A program made the translations under genes and the position numbers. DNA of 64,000 nt, taken from positions 62,001 through 126,000 of the forward strand of contig JAMWFC010000076.1 in NCBI GenBank assembly GCA_027475525.1, given 5' to 3'. The DNA is from Macrolepiota albuminosa. Lineage: Eukaryota > Basidiomycota > Agaricomycetes > Agaricales > Agaricaceae. The notes under the pieces are model-generated. The model saw only the letters and a program-made list of their open reading frames with translations. It was not told where the DNA came from and did not search any database. Below are positions 52,138 through 62,552 of the stretch, one piece after another (within the stretch, counting starts at the first letter, position 1; each line of letters begins with the position of its first letter).

Positions 52138-53244
52138 TGATAGGCTTCTGAGCGCATCAAGGGACATTATAGGCCGACCAACACTTGACACACTAGAGAC
52201 TCTAGCGACCAGCCTTGGGTACAGAGCAGCCCTAGTGCAGGCGCTCTATGGCAAGACTTATCCATTCATCTCAATCACCAGTATCAGCCCCTCAGCACCC
52301 TCCACTCAGTTACTTTGACGCTCTATGGCAAGACTTATCCATTCATCTCAATCACCAGTATCAGCCCCTCAGCGCCCTCCACTCAGTTACTTTGAAGACC
52401 AAAGAAGGCCCAGAACTCATAGCGCTAGCACAACGGCGGGAGGTGACTCTGACCAAACCCCGATCAGTACTGAAAGGAGTTAGCAACTGGCGCTGTCAAT
52501 CACCGAGGCACCTCAATCAGAAGTCTAAAGGAATCAATGACGATGAGACAGGATACACGCAGACCCGACATTTAAATCTATCAAAAGATGGTACAATGTT
52601 TAGCGCCGGAATTAGCGCTCACGGTGTCTGTCAAGGATTCCCCGATCATACCCCGGGATGGCATGGCCAATTAAATTACATCAAAAAGTGAGCAAACTCG
52701 TACCACTTCTAAGTAGTTTTAGAGTCGCCATTGGTCGCCGTCACCCATGTGCTGCAGGTCGCCGTTGACAGGTGGCCGTTAGCTACAGTCACGAAGAGAG
52801 GCGCTAATTGGTAGCGCCATCAATGGACTTATTTTGGGAATACCGTAGCGCATAGTATAAAAACTAGCTACTTGCCATGTATATAACAACGAATCGTAAC
52901 CTACACCCAGTTACACTTAGCGTTCAAATCGTGCTAGCACTGCCTGACTTTGTCACCAAGTTCGGCGCTAGCTTCGTCTATCTCGTCTTTGTCGTTTACG
53001 GTGCCACCTACGGGCACGCTACGCTGCGCTATTCGTTTCTTTCTCTATAACTTCTCCTAAACTACGACGCTTACCACTTGCTAGGTAGCACCCGAGGCGC
53101 TATCGTCTAGCGCATCACCCCATCACCTCTGCTCGAGCACACTGGGACCCTGCTGGGACTCCTCACAAACCCGTACGCCAGGCGCTGGAGACGGCGTTGT
53201 ACTGCGTATATGTCCAGTGCACCCAACCACAGTTGGCGTCATCA
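52138..53244 (+). mobile_element. Solo LTR, family A (A4), in C gag
   Basis: TGATAGGCTTCTGAGCGC to GTTGGCGTCATCA with exact 4-bp target duplication GCGG (52134-52137, 53245-53248). 1107 bp including one 77-bp duplication. It is intermediate in CpG content between A1 and A3. Confidence 0.94.
52242..52395. repeat. 77-bp tandem duplication 8
   Basis: Copies 52242-52318 and 52319-52395 differ at one site (A at 52297, G at 52374). It lies inside solo LTR A4. Confidence 0.95.
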
Positions 53245-53655
53245 GCGGTTTTGTATATTGGTCCTCCACAGTCGCCTGCTTGGGACCCGATTCTGTGGCT
53301 GTAGACATTATGTAACGGATAAGTACCGGAGAGGACGAGGAGCTGTCAGAAGAGATCGCGCGTTTCCGCCCAGTCCATGGGGCAGGAGTTTCTGTATCCA
53401 AGGAGCTCGATCTTACGTTCAAGCTAGGCGAATTTTCCTCTGTGGTCAATAAGATGGTTAAAGGTGAAGAGAGCTCGGTCTTTCTTCGCGCGTGGCTGCG
53501 GGTTGTCAACGGAACAGAGGGCATTCGAGACAGCTTGGAAAGATACCAGTGTTGATGTAGGAAAAAAAGGACAGTACAGATGAAAGGAAAAAGTCAATGT
53601 TTTTCAAAACAAGAATCAAACGAAGGATAGTCAGAGGTCGATGTTTAAAAAAAAG
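53245..53655 (-). pseudogene. Chromovirus C gag N-terminus and leader
   Basis: The frame from 53524 (MPSVPLTTRSHARRK) or the later Met near 53307 (MSTATESGPKQATVED) runs into the A4 insertion. The upstream 130 bp on the element strand is leader, with a T-rich run beside the LTR end. I could not identify a PBS. Confidence 0.7.
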
Positions 53656-53858
53656 TGTAGGATGTTTACAGTCCTCACTGAGACCGACACAGCCAATAAA
53701 CAGGACCTCGCTATATTCCGACAGTGAGTAGCACTGAGTACACGTACACAGAATTAAGGAGACTAAGAATATCGAAGGGAAAGGAAAAAGCCAGGAAGCC
53801 CCCCTTTGCAAGAAGTCGGGGTTATATGTCGCGGATCTAGATGACATAGGTAAGTAGG
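53656..53858 (-). repeat. Chromovirus C 5' LTR, truncated
   Basis: Matches 203 of the 255 bp of the 3' LTR (47087-47287), starting TGTAGGATG. The remaining 50 or so bp are absent where the D3 LTR begins at 53859, and they do not reappear after D3. Confidence 0.88.
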
Positions 53859-54129
53859 TGTTAAAGACAGGCAAAGCACAGGGGACAGAAACTGTCACTA
53901 AAGCTGAAGTCCAAAGTCAGAAAGAGTGTATTGAGCAAGTAAAGTATTACTAACCTGAAGTCCAAAGTCAGAAAGAGTGAGGACTTCAGATGATCTATCT
54001 ACAGTTTATATACTACTGGAAAACGATATACATGTGATAGAATATAATCACATGTGGATACATGTGATAGAATGAACTTGGGATAGAATGATGATCATAA
54101 TGGAATGCATGCAACAGGCAATTTCAACA
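53859..54129 (-). repeat. Copia D3 3' LTR
   Basis: 271 bp, plus-strand ends TGTTAAAGACAGGC and ATTTCAACA, next to GTCCCCCCTGAT (minus-strand polypurine tract). Shorter than its partner at 55700-56062 because of fewer CACATGT units. Confidence 0.93.
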
Positions 54130-54166
54130 GTCCCCCCTGATCTAGTGTATCTCCAAGTTTGAATAA

Positions 54167-55357
54167 TTAATAAATTCCCATTCCTTGTCTGCAAAATTGC
54201 ACTTTAGGCAAAGGAAGTGGTTTTGTAAGAAGATCTGCAACTTGTTCTGTTCCAGGAATGTGATAAGGCACAAGTTTATGTTGTTCAACTGCTTCTCTAA
54301 GCCAGTAAAAACAAAGATCAAGATGCTTCATTCTTCCATGATGCTCTGGATTTTTAGTCACATTGATGGCAGATTGATTGTCAATCAGCATGGGAGATGG
54401 AGCAGTAGCAGAATATCCCATTTCATGCAGAATATTTCGCATCCAGAAGATCTCTTTGCCAGCTTCTACAGCAGCAATGTATTCTGCTTCAGTTGTGGAC
54501 AATGTAACAACTGATTGAAGCTTGCTGCTCCATCCAATGGCTCCACCACCAATTGTAGTCAAATATCCACCAGTAGAGCGTCCAGTATCAGGGCAATCTC
54601 CATGTGAAGAATCACAAAATGTAGTAAAAGGTTGGATGCCAGTGTCAGCATTGTAGTGAAGCTTGTAGTCCATGGTGCCTTTGCAATAGCGCAGTAAGTG
54701 CTTAACAGCTGCCCAATGCTTAGGTCCTGGAGAAGAATTAAAGTGTCCCAAGCATGACACTGCATATGCAATATCTGGTCTTGTCATAGTAGCCAAATAC
54801 TGCAATGAACCAACTGCATTCAGATAGGGTACATTCTGCATTTCCTCTACTTCTGCTTCACTTTGAGGTGCCATAGCTTTGGATAGCTTGAGACCAGATG
54901 ACATTGGGGTGGATACAGGGTTGCAATCACTCATTTTATAGCGCTCCAACATGTCAACAATGTATTGATGTTGTGAGAGTGAAATTGAGCGCTTGGAGCG
55001 GTCTCTGTGTATCTGAACACCCAGGAGGAAGTGAGAAGGGCCCAAATCACGGATTTTGAAGTGCTTTTGCAGGTCTTTGACAGCAGTGTCAATTGCAGCA
55101 GTGGACTTTGAAGCAAGTGTAATGTCATCAATATAAATGGGTACAATGATCTTGACTTCTCCTCTGACATAAAGATTCAGGAGCCAAAGAAGGCATGGAA
55201 ATAGGCATCCAGGCATTCTGAGAGCGAAGATAGGCCTCCATTTCCCCAACCCAAGAGTTATAGTTGTGGGAATTGAGTTTGTTGAAGGCTGGTATAGAAG
55301 TAGGCATGGTGAAAGAGTTGGTGTGGAGTGTAGTGTCAGGAAATGCTGAAAAAGCAA
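54167..55357 (-). CDS. Internally deleted copia D3 ORF: gag start joined to RT end and RNase H
   Basis: A single 396-codon frame. Around 55195-55315 (mostly in an overlapping frame, with KLNSHNYNSWVGEMEAY and LRSQNAWMPIS) lies the gag beginning, followed abruptly by the C-terminal RT (PIYIDDITLASKS) and LLGVQIHRDR. RNase H then follows (TFCDSSHGDCPDTGRSTGG, LSTTEAEYIAAVEAGKE, MKHLDLCFYWLRE), ending DLLTKPLPLPKVQF. Most of gag, protease, integrase and the RT N-terminus are missing, so it can only be mobilised in trans. The retained YIDD and RNase H region is free of stops, suggesting a recent deletion or insertion. Confidence 0.85.
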   Translation of the reverse strand: MLFQHFLTLHSTPTLSPCLLLYQPSTNSIPTTITLGLGKWRPIFALRMPGCLFPCLLWLLNLYVRGEVKIIVPIYIDDITLASKSTAAIDTAVKDLQKHFKIRDLGPSHFLLGVQIHRDRSKRSISLSQHQYIVDMLERYKMSDCNPVSTPMSSGLKLSKAMAPQSEAEVEEMQNVPYLNAVGSLQYLATMTRPDIAYAVSCLGHFNSSPGPKHWAAVKHLLRYCKGTMDYKLHYNADTGIQPFTTFCDSSHGDCPDTGRSTGGYLTTIGGGAIGWSSKLQSVVTLSTTEAEYIAAVEAGKEIFWMRNILHEMGYSATAPSPMLIDNQSAINVTKNPEHHGRMKHLDLCFYWLREAVEQHKLVPYHIPGTEQVADLLTKPLPLPKVQFCRQGMGIY

Positions 55358-55699
55358 TAGAATGCTAAGGTCTAGTGTGCCAAAAGGAATTCAGCCACAA
55401 ATCCAGTTAATAAAACTGGCAGGGTTCCTGTAAGGTCCTCAGGAGTGGTGCAGCAGGAAGGTGAGGTATAGTAAGTGTAACTAAGTAACTGCAGACTCTG
55501 CAATTGTAACACCTCCCAGTTAGGCGTGTCAGGCTTCACTGGCGAGATAAAGCAGCCCCACTTAAAGGTCACCACCCAATAGTTCAGAGTCTATGTATAT
55601 AGAGGGAGCTGCAACCACTATAAGGACTATAGCACAGACACAGAGCAATAAAATGACAAAAACTTCGAACTGTAGCTTTAGAGGCTGGGGCCCATAACC
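55358..55699 (-). promoter_or_regulatory. D3 leader and primer binding site
   Basis: Next to the LTR on the element strand is GGTTATGGGCCCCAGCC, the half-tRNA initiator-Met type PBS. The leader matches 27072-27462 and holds the same 67-codon frame (55575-55372), differing at three residues. Confidence 0.75.
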
Positions 55700-56062
55700 T
55701 GTTAAAGACAAGCAAAGCACAGGGGACAGAAACTGTCACTAAAGCTGAAGTCCAAAGTCAGAAAGAGTGTATTGAGCAAGTAAAGTATTACTAACCTGAA
55801 GTCCAAAGTCAGAAAGAGTGAGGACTTCAGATGATCTATCTACAGTTTATATACTACTGGAAAACTATATACATGTGAATAAAGAATAATCACATGTGGA
55901 TACATGTGATAGAATATAATCACATGTAGATACATGTGATAAAGTATAATCACATGTGGATACATGTGATAAAATATAATCACATGGGGAATACATGTGA
56001 TAGAATGAACTTGGGATAGAATGATGATTATAATGGAATGCATGCAACAGGCAATTTCAACA
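55700..56062 (-). repeat. Copia D3 5' LTR with expanded minisatellite
   Basis: 363 bp, plus-strand ends TGTTAAAGACAAGC and ATTTCAACA. It holds four units of about 30 bp of the type ATCACATGTGGATACATGTGAT plus an AT-rich linker (55886-56005), against one or two in other copies. That explains the 92-bp length difference from the 3' LTR. The right flank (GGAAC) does not match the left flank of D3 (GTAGG). Confidence 0.92.
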
Positions 56063-57147
56063 GGAACGCACTGCAGGTACCTGAGCTGGGGATGTGGCGC
56101 AAAATGGAAGAGAAGGCTGGACAAGCAAAAAAAAGATGCCTGTAAGGTGGAGTGAGGAGCAGTTCCATGGTGGAGCTCATATTGTAACTCCATGAGCTGC
56201 CACTAATCATGTGCTATCTGATACCAGGTCTCAATACTCATGTCGTCAGGTCGTCCCTCAGCCATGCTGTCAATCCGGTCCATAAGGAGGAAAGGAGGCC
56301 ATCTTGAAAGATGAGACAGAGCTGAAGACCATCTGAATAGCAGGCCTGTTTAGCAAGAGTTCTGAAGGAGTTGATGTACTCATCTAATGTCTGCTTCCCC
56401 TACCCATATCGATGAGGATCTCAGAGAGTGAGGGCTGCCACCTTAGCAGGGTCCAAGAGGAAGAACTCTGTCCAAAACTCTTTCTCAAACTGATCCCAAC
56501 TTCCAAAGCTCTCCACTCCTCCAGGGCATTGGAAGACTCGTAGCACATATGTCAAAGCTCGCCCAGACTTCATGTAGGAAAGAACCCAAGCAATCTTGAA
56601 AGCATCAGAGGAGAAAGCCTCACTATTGAGCTGAATATAAGGTGATGCATGACTGCAGAAAATGCTTGCCTATTGCTCAATCACCATTGAATGCATCTGA
56701 GAGTGCTGGATGAGGAATATTGGCATAAACTGGGGGGGAGGCCCCAAAGCGAGGGACTAAGAATGTGTCAGCCCTAACTAGGATGCCTGAAGAGGGGTAG
56801 GAGTGAGAGGGAGGTGCTCTAAGAGGGCCTGAAGGAAATGGGAGATGGTGTCTGTGGCCTGACATAATCCAGCAAGTTCGGTAGTGTGGAGAGTGAGGGA
56901 AGCTTGAGTAGTCTGTATCTGAGTCTCTAGAGCAAGCAAGCGACCCCAGGCATCATCCTGAGAGGCAGAAGCATCCAGGGGAGTGTCTGAGGGGGCTGGT
57001 TGGGTCATAGAAGCAACAGAGGGGCAGGGAGTAATCCAGTAGGGGAGTGACCTAAAGGGGCAAGAGAGGGCTCAAGCAGGCTGAAGGGGGCTCCCAGACC
57101 AAAATGTAGAGACTTGTTCTGCTGTAAAGGCAACCTCTGGAGGCTTC
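56063..57147 (-). pseudogene. Family E gag, inverted copy E3
   Basis: On the minus strand an LTR end (CCTCCAGAGGTTGCCTTTACA, 57143-57123) is followed by a leader and a gag start MTQPAPSDTPLDASASQDDA (57008). A helical region (LALETQIQTTQASL, ISHFLQALLEHLP) comes next, then RIDSMAEGRPDDMSIETWYQ near 56255. Stops are numerous. Its end (56063-56310) is an inverted duplicate of 57148-57385 in E2. The D3 5' LTR cuts it at 56062. Confidence 0.75.
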
Positions 57148-59047
57148 AAGATGGCCTCCTTCCCTCCTTATGGACCGGATTGACAGCATGGCTGAGGGAC
57201 GACCTGACGACATGAGTATTGAGACCTGGTATCAGGTAGCACATGATTAGTGGCAGCTCATGGAGTTACAATATGAGCTCCACCATGGAACTGCTCCTTA
57301 CTCCACCTTACAGGCATCTTTTTTTGCTTGTCCAGCCTTCCCTTCCATTTTGCGCCACATCCCCAGCTCAGGTACCTGTGGCGCGTCCCCTTCCTCTTGG
57401 AGTACCTATAGATGTTGATGCCTCTCATCAACATTCCTCCCTTCCTCTCCTCTGCTGTTGCTATGGGAAGCCTGGTCACTTTGCTCAATATTGCCCCCAG
57501 TGGTTGGAGATGTGCTATTTCTCAGCCTTAGAGCAGAAAGAGCTCCTTTTCCAGCTTCTTGCTGCCTGAGATGTCTGAAGAAACCCCTCCTCAGATGTAC
57601 AGACTGAAACAGAACCTTTGAAGGAGTTCTTGGGTCCTGTGGAAGCTGTAGCAGAACTATTGGATAGGTTCTTTAGTTCTGCAGAGGAGAGTTTTCAATA
57701 GAGCGACAGATGAGTTGTATGCCTCCGCTGCCTGGTGCTAATTGGTTCACATGTCTATCAGTAGAATCTTCTAATATACTGCTCCCTGTTCATGATTCTC
57801 TGACTGAGACTGTAAGCACCCCCTCCAACTACAAAATATGTACAAAATACTCCCTTGGTCCAAGCCTCAGCTAAGACCTCCTCTCCTCCTCCTACTGTCT
57901 GATAACCATGTGTCCCAGCTTGGAAACAATGCCTTTCTCATTGCTATGTTGTTGCCTCCACTTCTTCTCCCAATTCTCTGCATCTGAATGTGGAGATTGA
58001 GACAACTGACACTCAGCAGACTTAAAGTGTTCAACAGAAGCTAGATCTATCTGCTCAGGAGTGGATTTAGTTTTTTGCTATCAGACTTATTCTGAGCATG
58101 CTGTCTTTGCGGTCACCAGCCTAAGAAAGCAGGATATGATACTTGGGTTCTCCTTCACAATCCTAAGATTGACTGGGCCAAAGGTAAAGTAAAGTGAGCA
58201 TGAGCCACTGCCTTCAACGGTGTTCCACATGTGCCAAGGAAGTTAGAGAGGAGCGTAGAAAGTCGGTCCATGCATGTGCTGCTATCCAGGCCTGCTAAGT
58301 TGGACACCTCCTCTTTGCAGACCTTGACCTACTAGATTCTCCCCCCTTGGTGTTTCCTTATAGAGAGGCTCTTTATGAGGACGTTCGAGGTGTAGTGAGT
58401 GAAGCCCAGATAGAAGATGGATGCGAGGATGAGTTTGAATGTGCTCCTGACTCTGAGTCTCCAGACAAGGCTATCTCCTAGAGAACAGGATGAGCTTGAT
58501 GCCTTTTTGCAAGAGAATTTAGACTCTGGTCGCATCTGCCCCTCAAAGTCTCTGATGGCCTCTCCAGTCTTCTTCATTAAAAAGAAGGATGGATCTCTAC
58601 ATCTGGTTCAGGACTACCAAGTCTCAAATGCAATGACTGTGAAGAATTGCTATCTCTTACCACTCATTTCAGAGCTTGTCAACAACCTCCGAGGTGTGTG
58701 TTATTTCACCAAGTTGGATGTCTGCTGGGGCTACAACAATGTGTGCATCAAAGAAGGTGATGAGTGGAAGGCAGCATTCTGAACAAATTGTGGACTCTTT
58801 GAACCTCTGGTAATGTTCTTTGGCCTCACTAATAGCCCTGCCACCTTCCAGACCATGATGAACAACATTTTCCAAGACCTCATAGCGGAAGGTGTTGTGT
58901 GTATATATCTTGATGATATCCTCATCTATACCAAGACTCTAGAGGAGCATCATTAGATTACACACATTGTACTGGAACGTCTTTGCCAACACCAGCTCTA
59001 TCTTAAGCCAGAGAAGTGTGAGTTTGAGCAGACTAAGGTCGAATATC
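57148..59047 (+). pseudogene. Family E (E2): gag C-terminus, protease region, RT
   Basis: Starts mid-gag (DRIDSMAEGRPDDMSIETW), in inverted orientation to E3. The zinc knuckle near 57450 reads CCCYGKPGHFAQYC, with Tyr where the second Cys is expected. RT lies in 58417-59047: SPREQDELDAFLQENLDSGR, ASPVFFIKKKDGSL, CYFTKLDVCWGYNNV, then after a stop MFFGLTNSPATFQ and YLDDILIYTKTLEEHH. A D LTR interrupts at EYL. Protease is not clearly seen. Confidence 0.82.
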
Positions 59048-59350
59048 TGTTGAAATTGCCTGTTGCATGCATTCCATTATGATCATCATTCTATCCCAAG
59101 TTCATTCTATCACATGTATTCCCCATGTGATTATATTCTATCACATGTATCCACATGTGATTATTCTTTATTCACATGTATATAGTTTTCCAGTAGTATA
59201 TAAACTGTAGATAGATCATCTGAAGTCCTCACTCTTTCTGACTTTGGACTTCAGGTTAGTAATACTTTACTTGCTCAATACACTCTTTCTGACTTTGGAC
59301 TTCAGCTTTAGTGACAGTTTCTGTCCCCTGTGCTTTGCCTGTCTTTAACA
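59048..59350 (+). mobile_element. Solo LTR, family D, in E2 RT
   Basis: TGTTGAAATTGCC to TGTCTTTAACA, 303 bp, exact 5-bp target duplication ATATC (59043-59047, 59351-59355). Two CACATGT units. TATATAAAC near 59197. Confidence 0.96.
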
Positions 59351-60185
59351 ATATCTTGAACTGATCATCTCTCATGGAATAGCTGAAATTGACCCAGTCA
59401 AGGTGGCTGGTGTGGCAGAATGGCCAGAGCCTAAGAACAAGAAGGAGGTTCAGGCCTTCCTGGGCTTCACCAACTTCTACTGGAGGTTTATTCAGGATTT
59501 CTCAACCATGCCCAGCTCCTCTTTAATCTCACCACTAAGGACACTCCTTGGCACTGGGATGCAGCACAGCAGACAGCCCTTGATGCCCTCAAACAGGCAG
59601 TCACTTCAAAGCCTGTCCTTATATTCCCAGATGATGACTCTCCCTTCCGTGTTGAAGCTGATAGCTCAGATTTTGCTACTGGAGCCGTCCTCTCTCAACA
59701 GTCAAAGGAGGATGGTAAGTGGCATTCTGTGGCTTTCTACTCCAAGAGTCTTAATGCCGTGGAGCAAAATTATGAGATCCATGACAGGAGATGCTAGCTA
59801 TCATTCAGTCATTTGAGAAGTGGCGACATTTCCTTGAGGGTGCCAGGCATAAATTTGAGGTGTGAACTGATCACAAGAACTTAGAGTACTTTCTGACAGC
59901 CAAGAAACTTAACTGCTAACAGGCTTGATAGTCCTTGTATCTGGCCAACTTTGACTTCTCTCTACATCACAAACCTAAACAGAGCATGGGCAAGCCAGAT
60001 GCACTTTCTAGATGAGCAGACCATGGTTTGGGAGTGAGCGACAATGATAATATTGTACTTCTAAAGCCAGAACTGTTTGCAATCCATGCTCTAGAGGGTG
60101 TGGTTGGCCAAGGAAAAGAAGTGAACATCCTTCAAGACATCCATCAAGGTAACTAGGAGGGCGCTCAAGATCTGGTAGCTAAGGC
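59351..60185 (+). pseudogene. Family E (E2): RT thumb and RNase H
   Basis: Continues with VAEWPEPKNKKEVQAFLGFT and NFYWRFIQDFS (59415-59510), then DDSPFRVEADSSDFATGAVL-type RNase H start and FYSKSLNAVEQNYEIHD, with several frame changes and stops. Collinear with the first 800 bases of the window (E1). Confidence 0.85.
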
Positions 60186-60498
60186 TGTTGAAATTGCCCT
60201 GTTACATGCATTTCACTATCTATTATGATCATCATTCTACTCCAAGTTCATTCTATCATATGTATCTTTCATGTGATTATATTCTATCACATGTATTCTC
60301 CATGTGATTATTCTTTATTCACATATATATAGTTTTTCAGCAGTATATAAACTGTAGATAGATCACCTGAAGTCCTCACTCTTTCTGACTTTGGACTTCA
60401 GGTTAGTAGCACTTTACTTTGCTCAATACATTCTTTCTGACTTTGGACTTCAGCTTTAGTAACAGTTTCTGTCCCCTGTGCTTTGCCTGTCTTCAACA
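60186..60498 (+). mobile_element. Solo LTR, family D, between E2 RNase H and integrase
   Basis: TGTTGAAATTGCCC to TGTCTTCAACA, 313 bp, exact 5-bp target duplication AAGGC (60181-60185, 60499-60503). Contains the 52-nt intron-like segment in U5. Confidence 0.96.
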
Positions 60499-61668
60499 AA
60501 GGCTGTCCTGGCCTTGCATGCTCGAGAGAAAACTAGAGTAAAGTCTGTCCGCACTGATGAGTGGTTTTTGAAAAATGGTCTTCTCACCTTCTGGGGGCGC
60601 ATTTATGTTCCCAACCTGCCAAACCTCTGAAAGCAGATTGTGGAGCAGCATCATGACTCTCAGGTGGCAAGTCATTCTGGCAGATGGAAGACACTGGAGC
60701 TGGTCTTCTGGACTTACTGGTGGCTTCAGATGTTATGGTATATAAGCTCCTACTCGTCAGCCTCCTATGGGACAGCTTCATTCTCTGCCTATTCCAGCTG
60801 AGCATTGGAATGTGACCTCAGTAGACTTCATTGTGGAGTTACCAGATTCTCATGGATATGATGCGATCATGATAGTAGTAGACCTCTGTGGCAAGCATGC
60901 TTATTTCTCAACACACACCACTTGCTCTGCTATAGGCACTACTAATCTGTATCAAAAGCATGTCTGGAAACTCTATGAGTTGTCAGATGCCTACATCTCA
61001 GACTGCAGACCTCAGTTTCTGGCCGAGTTTACCAGAGAACTATATTGCCTCCTCTATGTCAAACTCCACACTTTTACAGCCTACCACTCCTAGTCTGATG
61101 GCCAGACCAAGCGTGTCAACCAAGAACTAGAACAGTACCTTCGGCTCTTCTGCAATGAATGACAGGATGACTGGGATGATCTATTATCAGAGGCAGAGTT
61201 TCAGTACAACAACTGTGTACATGCTGCTATCCAAATATCTCTCTTCCTTCTAGATACTGGTCAACATTCTTGGATAGGATTTGAATCTCATAGACGACCT
61301 TCAGAAAATAAAGCTGTCAATGAGTTCTTAGACCAGATGAAAGCAGCCCAAGAGGAAGCCAAGGCTGCTTTAACTAAGGCAAAGGATAATATAGCCTGCT
61401 ACTACGATCATGGACAAGCTCTAGCCCCCAAGTACAAGCCTGGAGATCGAGTCTATCTGGATGCCTCTGACATTGCTACTACTTGGCCTTCTCAGAAGCT
61501 CTCTCATTGTTGTCTGGAACCTTTTCCTATATAGTAAGGCAAGTAGGCCCCACTAATCTATTGACTTAAGCTGCCTAGTGAAATGAGTCAACTCTATCCA
61601 GTCTTCAATGTGGTGAAGCTCTCTCCTGCACCAGAGTATCCAATTCCAGGTTGACATCCACAGCTACT
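60499..61668 (+). pseudogene. Family E (E2): integrase
   Basis: Integrase zinc finger region near 60640 (HHDSQVASHSG), core with LPIPAEHWNVTSVDFIVELP (60780-60842), SDCRPQFLAEF, and GQTKRVNQELEQYL. The catalytic Glu is Lys here, while E1 keeps Glu. The tail has QMKAAQEEAKAALTKAKDN and YKPGDRVYLDAS before the chromodomain, which is cut off by the B LTR at 61669. Confidence 0.85.
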
Positions 61669-62421
61669 TGTCAGGTTCCGCTGAGTCGGGGGCTTTCCGG
61701 GAAAGCAATCGCCCTTACAATGCAGACTTGACCCACGGATACTCGGGTGTCTGGAACTCCGGGGCTAGGACTCCGGGGTTCAAGACGTGGACAGGGAAAT
61801 CCCAGGAGAGGGGACTTAGTCCGGGAGTTTTGGGTGGATGGGTAACTGGGGAGTTTGGGTGGGGGTCGAGTCGTGAACCGGAGGTTCTAAGACGAGACCA
61901 AGTTAGTAAGTTAAAGTCGCGAAGTGCGTACCAGTCTTAGAGCACGTGATTATCCAAGCATGCCAGTCAAGCGTGCCAGTCAATGCATACCAGTCAAATA
62001 GAGGGCACGCAACAATCTGAGTGATGCAAAGTAACAGTGTATGTAATATCAAGACTAGCGAATACAACAGGGAACTATGCTATAAGTACTACGGGACCAG
62101 GTCTCGGGGTTCCAGGGTGTCTGAGATGGGCTCCGGGGGTCATTGAGTAGCGGCAGGGGCTGTATACTGGGATCGCACGTGTGGGGCACGCGATCAATTG
62201 GCACGGAGGGAGCTGTGATGTGTGATGTGTGATAGCCAGAAATGAGTCGCGTGATCCGATCGTTGATCGGGGCTGGCGGCGGCTGATGGCGGTCCTTGAT
62301 GCGCGTGATGGCAGTGTCGGTGGTTGTGATGGCGGGGCGTGTCCTGCGAGGTCGGAGGGAGGGTCCCGGATGGTGTTCTGGGGGTGTCCCGGGGTGGGCC
62401 CGGAGGGGAGGGGTCGTGACA
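61669..62421 (-). repeat. Family B element, 3' LTR
   Basis: 753 bp, plus-strand ends TGTCAGGTTCCGCTGAG and GGGGTCGTGACA. On the element strand it is preceded by GAGGGGGGGGTGA, a polypurine tract, so it is a 3' LTR of a minus-strand element whose body extends past the window. The left flank is CTACT (61664-61668), target site in E2. GC-rich and CpG-rich, so young. Confidence 0.9.
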
Positions 62422-62552
62422 TCACCCCCCCCTCAGCGCCGAGACCCTCCGAGGCGCGCGTAGCTGGGTGGTCGGACTGGGGTTCAACTGTGGGATCCGG
62501 CACCTGACTTGCCACGTATCGAAAAAAAAAAATTTTCCCGTCAAGTTCAAAC
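62422..62552. promoter_or_regulatory. Family B polypurine tract and antisense-gene upstream region
   Basis: Next to the LTR lies TCACCCCCCCCTC (purine tract on the element strand). An A-run at 62521-62531 and the ATG of the antisense gene follow. The antisense promoter must be here or in the LTR. No TATA box is evident. Confidence 0.5.

Noticed and set aside
55886..56005. Regularly spaced 30-bp repeats resembling a CRISPR array
   Set aside because: The units vary in number between copies of the same LTR, spacers are repetitive AT-rich linkers, and the host is a fungus. It is an LTR minisatellite.
56063..57385. Large inverted repeat as a possible foldback element or hairpin RNA gene
   Set aside because: Both arms are ordinary family E gag in opposite orientation. 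No target duplication or hairpin-specific features were seen, so rearrangement or misassembly explains it better.
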